Shown in pieces: positions 6,406 to 8,630 of a DNA stretch of 8,630 bases. Both the position numbers and the translations under genes were made by a program. The notes beneath the pieces are model-generated. The model saw only the letters and a program-made list of their open reading frames with translations. It did no database searches and was not told where the DNA came from. Source of the stretch: an uncultured Phascolarctobacterium sp. (GTDB lineage Bacteria; Bacillota; Negativicutes; Acidaminococcales; Acidaminococcaceae); the NCBI GenBank assembly GCA_937906915.1, contig CALCUU010000320.1, positions 1 through 8,630 of the forward strand, given 5' to 3'. Numbering within the stretch: the first letter of the stretch is position 1; every line of letters begins with the position of its first letter.

Positions 6406-8313
6406 TTAGTCAATGATGTTTTGTTTATATTGGTTGTAGAGCTTTTTGAGTCTCAACATAATCTCTGCCATCTCAACTTGTTTTTCAGAAGCAGTATCGT
6501 AGTCCCCTTCTGCAATTGCCTTGCGGATGCAGGTAAAGATGCTGGCAGTATCAAAGGAATCCTTCGCAAGTTTGGTGCGCAGGTTTTGAATTTTATTCCA
6601 CAGTGCCAAGTCAAGGTCAGTACTAAAATCTTGGCTGTGCAAACGCTTGCAATCAATAACCACTTGGTAATTTTCAGGAATGATGCGGGTCAAAAGCTCG
6701 GTTTGCCAACGGATGAGAGCGCCTTGCTTGAAGGATTCTGCGTATTCTTTTTTCAAGATGCCGCTGCCGGTAAGCACTGCCAATTTTTCAGGATAAGCCT
6801 CGAAAGCGCACATGTTTTCCCAAACGGTAGCAGGCGGTTTGCCAAAGAGGTGGTCGCGTTCTTCCGGAGTAAAGTCTTCAAAAACGTCTTCTTCTGTACG
6901 ATATTGACGGTCTTTTTCCAGATAGAAGCCTTCCACGCCAGCTTCTTTGGAAATTTCTGCTTCCAACGCTTTCAAATCTTTACCGGAGGTTACACAAGCC
7001 TTGATGCCGTCCAGCATTGCCAAGTAGAATGCAGCGATGGCAATGTAGGTATTAGTGTACGGGTTGGGAGAACGCATTTCGATACGGGTAGCCTTGTCAT
7101 TATCAAGGTCACGAATCAAGCCTGCAAGAATGGTTCTGTTACGGGACGGGTTATCGGGGCTCATACCCAAGGAGGTTACAACGCAGATAGGAGCTTCAAA
7201 GCCCGGTTTCAGACGATTGAAGGAGTCAATGGTGCAGGAGATGAAGGGGTTGATTACTTCGTAGTTTTTCAAGAGACCCATCATACTGCCGTAGCCAATG
7301 GCAGAAAGGAAATCCTCGTGCATATCTTTGGGAGAGAACAGATTGACAATCTTGCCGTTCTTCATTTTAGCAGCAATGCCTACGTGAACGTGCTCGCCAT
7401 TACCAGCAACACCGGGAATGGGTTTTGCTTGGAAGGAAACTTCCAGACCGTTCATACGGAACACTTCTTTAACGATGATGCGCGCCAAAAGTTCGTTATC
7501 CGCAGTTTGTACGCCAACGTTAAACTTCCAGTCCACTTCCAGCTGTTCCATAACGTGGGTCATATGACCGCTACCGTCGATTTGACCTTTAACGCCACCA
7601 CATTCCTTGTGACCCATTTCCGGCTCCAAGCCGTAGAGCTCCAGAGTTTGAATGGTTTGTTCCAAAGCAGTACGCACGTTGCCACGAGTACGTTGCCAAT
7701 ATTGCTCTTGCATAATTTGAGAGGAGTGCAATGCTTCAACAGGAGCATCTTCCGCAGGAGATTTTACCCAAAATTCCAGCTCAGTTGCGCAGGTGAAGAT
7801 AAGCTTTTCAATATCAGCAAGGTTTACGTGCTCCAAGCCTGCGATTACAGGGTACTCCTTAAACATGGCAAGCAGTTCTTTTTCTACGTGGTCAAGGGTG
7901 TCCTTCAAAATAGAACGGGAGCAAACGTGGTTGTCATTATGAATAAGGTAGCAGGGAATACGCAGGGTACCAACCATTTTGCCGCTTTCTGCGTCAAAAT
8001 GCTCGTAGTTGTAGTCCACGTACCAGTTTACAGATTTATCTACGGTCAAATCTACACGAGCGTTGTTCAAGGTAGCAATGCCCGGCAAAACTACGGAAGA
8101 ACCGTCAGTTTGGGCAGCACTGCCTTCCAAAAAGTCAGCAGTATCTTCCAAGAAAATTTTCATAGGAATTTTTTCGTCAGTATCATTACCGGCAAAGTCC
8201 ACACCCATCAAAGAAACAAATTGTACTTCCGGGTGCATTGCCAAAATAGTATGCAAATCTTGTTCATTTTGTTGTTCAGGCTTAATGTAATACAGTAAAT
8301 CCTTTTTGTTCAT
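6406..8313 (-). CDS. glnA: Long-form glutamine synthetase (635 aa)
   Basis: It makes glutamine from glutamate, ammonia and ATP. The catalytic core spans about residues 80-440: TELEFWV (177-183, metal-binding Glu178/Glu180), HKECGGVKGQID (235-246), GNGEHVHVGI (304-313), FNRLKPGFEAP (365-375), NPSRNRTI (388-395) and RIEMRSPNPYTNTYIAIAAF (410-429). These match type I enzymes motif by motif. At 635 residues it is well above the usual 440-470 and shorter than classical GSIII (about 700 and more); the extra length is mostly a C-terminal extension of some 195 residues, mainly helical in look and ending in a KLYNQYK-rich tail. No adenylylation-site region like NLYDLP of E. coli was seen. Similar long forms occur in anaerobic Firmicutes, by my recollection. 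The ATG has no nearby Shine-Dalgarno (see the leader entries). It is alone in its unit, with its own promoter and terminator. Confidence 0.9.
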   Translation of the reverse strand: MNKKDLLYYIKPEQQNEQDLHTILAMHPEVQFVSLMGVDFAGNDTDEKIPMKIFLEDTADFLEGSAAQTDGSSVVLPGIATLNNARVDLTVDKSVNWYVDYNYEHFDAESGKMVGTLRIPCYLIHNDNHVCSRSILKDTLDHVEKELLAMFKEYPVIAGLEHVNLADIEKLIFTCATELEFWVKSPAEDAPVEALHSSQIMQEQYWQRTRGNVRTALEQTIQTLELYGLEPEMGHKECGGVKGQIDGSGHMTHVMEQLEVDWKFNVGVQTADNELLARIIVKEVFRMNGLEVSFQAKPIPGVAGNGEHVHVGIAAKMKNGKIVNLFSPKDMHEDFLSAIGYGSMMGLLKNYEVINPFISCTIDSFNRLKPGFEAPICVVTSLGMSPDNPSRNRTILAGLIRDLDNDKATRIEMRSPNPYTNTYIAIAAFYLAMLDGIKACVTSGKDLKALEAEISKEAGVEGFYLEKDRQYRTEEDVFEDFTPEERDHLFGKPPATVWENMCAFEAYPEKLAVLTGSGILKKEYAESFKQGALIRWQTELLTRIIPENYQVVIDCKRLHSQDFSTDLDLALWNKIQNLRTKLAKDSFDTASIFTCIRKAIAEGDYDTASEKQVEMAEIMLRLKKLYNQYKQNIID

Positions 8314-8344
8314 AGTAGTAGCGCAGAAAAACCTGCTCTCCTTT
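8314..8344 (-). promoter_or_regulatory. Distant ribosome binding site with intervening hairpin before the glutamine synthetase gene
   Basis: The only strong Shine-Dalgarno, AAAGGAGAG (8344-8336), has its AGGAG core 24 nt from the ATG. Between them GCAG (8336-8333) can pair with CTGC (8326-8323) around a 6-nt loop, which would leave about 10 unpaired nt between site and start. No in-frame ATG, GTG, TTG or CTG lies between the upstream TGA and the ATG, so the start cannot simply be moved. Hairpins that bridge a long spacer are known, for example in phage T4 gene 38. Confidence 0.5.
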
Positions 8345-8360
8345 CATTAACTAACATCAC

Positions 8361-8415
8361 ATAAAACAAAAAGACTTTCCCAAATGGGGGCACTTACCCC
8401 TTATTGAAAAAGTCT
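8361..8415 (-). terminator. Leader terminator / attenuator upstream of the glutamine synthetase gene
   Basis: The outer arms 8406-8415 and 8372-8381 pair over 10 bp, two of them U-G in the minus-strand RNA. An inner GGGG/CCCC stem (8397-8400 with 8387-8390) lies around a 6-nt loop. The tail is TTTTTGTTTT. The U-G pairs would be mismatches on the plus strand, so the signal acts leftward. It lies about 8 nt after the predicted transcription start and about 50 nt before the gene. It could attenuate the glutamine synthetase gene, stop readthrough from holA, or do both. Confidence 0.75.
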
Positions 8416-8429
8416 CCATTGACAGAGTT

Positions 8430-8458
8430 ATTATACTAAGTTTTTAAAGGCTTGTCCA
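8430..8458 (-). promoter_or_regulatory. Strong sigma-70/sigma-A-type promoter of the glutamine synthetase gene
   Basis: TGGACA (8458-8453) and TATAAT (8435-8430) are separated by exactly 17 bp, a near-consensus promoter. The predicted start is near 8423, giving a leader of about 110 nt. The -35 box begins 5 nt after the holA stop codon. No promoter of similar quality was seen between the leader terminator and the ATG. Confidence 0.8.
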
Positions 8459-8463
8459 GTATT

Positions 8464-8630
8464 TTATAGGAAGTCTTTCGCTGTCAAAAGCTTTACCAAA
8501 ATTTCTTCCAAGCGCTCGTACTGCCTTCCGCCTTTGCGGATATCAATGTTCATTTGCGCCAGCTCCTCTAAGGCAACACGCAGGCTCGTCAAAGAAAATT
8601 TACGGCACGCCTGAAAGTTCTTCTTCTCGG
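8464..8630 (-). CDS. holA: DNA polymerase III delta subunit, C-terminal end (partial)
   Basis: Only the last 54 codons are inside the window; the reading frame is open to the right edge and ends in TAA at 8466-8464. The end of the protein includes SLTSLRVALEELAQMNIDIR, then KGGRQYERLEEILVKLL, which resembles the C-terminal collar helices of HolA, the delta subunit that opens the sliding clamp in the clamp loader (in Bacillus and E. coli the same region has a pattern like ALE-LL--D--IKTGR---LALE--LLKL). The identification rests on this short pattern and is moderate. Alternatives are other helical proteins, but the DI-IR-GG-R--RLE spacing is typical. No separate terminator lies between its stop and the next promoter; the leader hairpin at 8361-8415 may serve it. 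Confidence 0.7.
   Translation of the reverse strand, partial: EKKNFQACRKFSLTSLRVALEELAQMNIDIRKGGRQYERLEEILVKLLTAKDFL

Noticed and set aside
6373..8298. A 641-codon open frame on the plus strand opposite the glutamine synthetase gene
   Set aside because: It mirrors the codon bias of the real gene, has no family motifs, and has no promoter or ribosome binding site. The minus-strand frame has all glutamine synthetase motifs.
8314..8460. T-box or ANTAR-type leader for the glutamine synthetase gene
   Set aside because: There is no T-box sequence or specifier stem, and the leader before the terminator is too short for the two hairpins of an ANTAR target.

Overview
All genes in this window lie on the minus strand and form three transcription units, read from right to left. 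The window looks like a chromosomal segment of an anaerobic low-to-mid-GC Firmicute. The order lspA-rluD-pyrR is a Firmicutes hallmark, and the AGGAGG-type ribosome binding sites, consensus -10 boxes and U-tailed hairpin terminators fit. The acyl-CoA dehydrogenase and the long glutamine synthetase would suit a Negativicutes or clostridial fermenter, but that assignment is inference. I see no mobile element, CRISPR array, tRNA or rRNA, and no gene-free stretch over 300 bases.

Right edge to about 6350: the C-terminal end of a DNA polymerase III delta subunit gene (holA) is followed within a few bases by a strong promoter (TGGACA, 17 bp, TATAAT). A long leader hairpin with a U tract comes next, and then a 635-codon glutamine synthetase gene. 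The hairpin lies between promoter and gene, so it looks like an attenuator or a terminator shared with holA. The glutamine synthetase start codon has its only Shine-Dalgarno 24 nt upstream, with a small hairpin in between. A perfect 13-bp hairpin terminator ends this unit.

About 6371 to 4605: a promoter whose -35 box sits in the loop of that terminator drives a PaaI-type hotdog thioesterase and an acyl-CoA dehydrogenase, closed by another hairpin terminator.

About 4584 to the left edge: an extended -10 promoter drives lspA (lipoprotein signal peptidase), an RluD-family pseudouridine synthase, pyrR, a LUD-domain protein, uridine phosphorylase and phosphopentomutase (deoB, cut at the window edge). 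The last four genes make a plausible uridine salvage set. Uridine is split to uracil and ribose-1-phosphate. DeoB turns ribose-1-phosphate into ribose-5-phosphate, the PRPP precursor. PyrR could convert uracil plus PRPP to UMP. The LUD protein in the middle has no known role in this pathway and is the main functional unknown here.

I found no clearly novel large system. The observations most worth following are the glutamine synthetase leader and start region, the LUD protein inside a uridine salvage operon, and a PyrR with Leu at a normally conserved Arg position.
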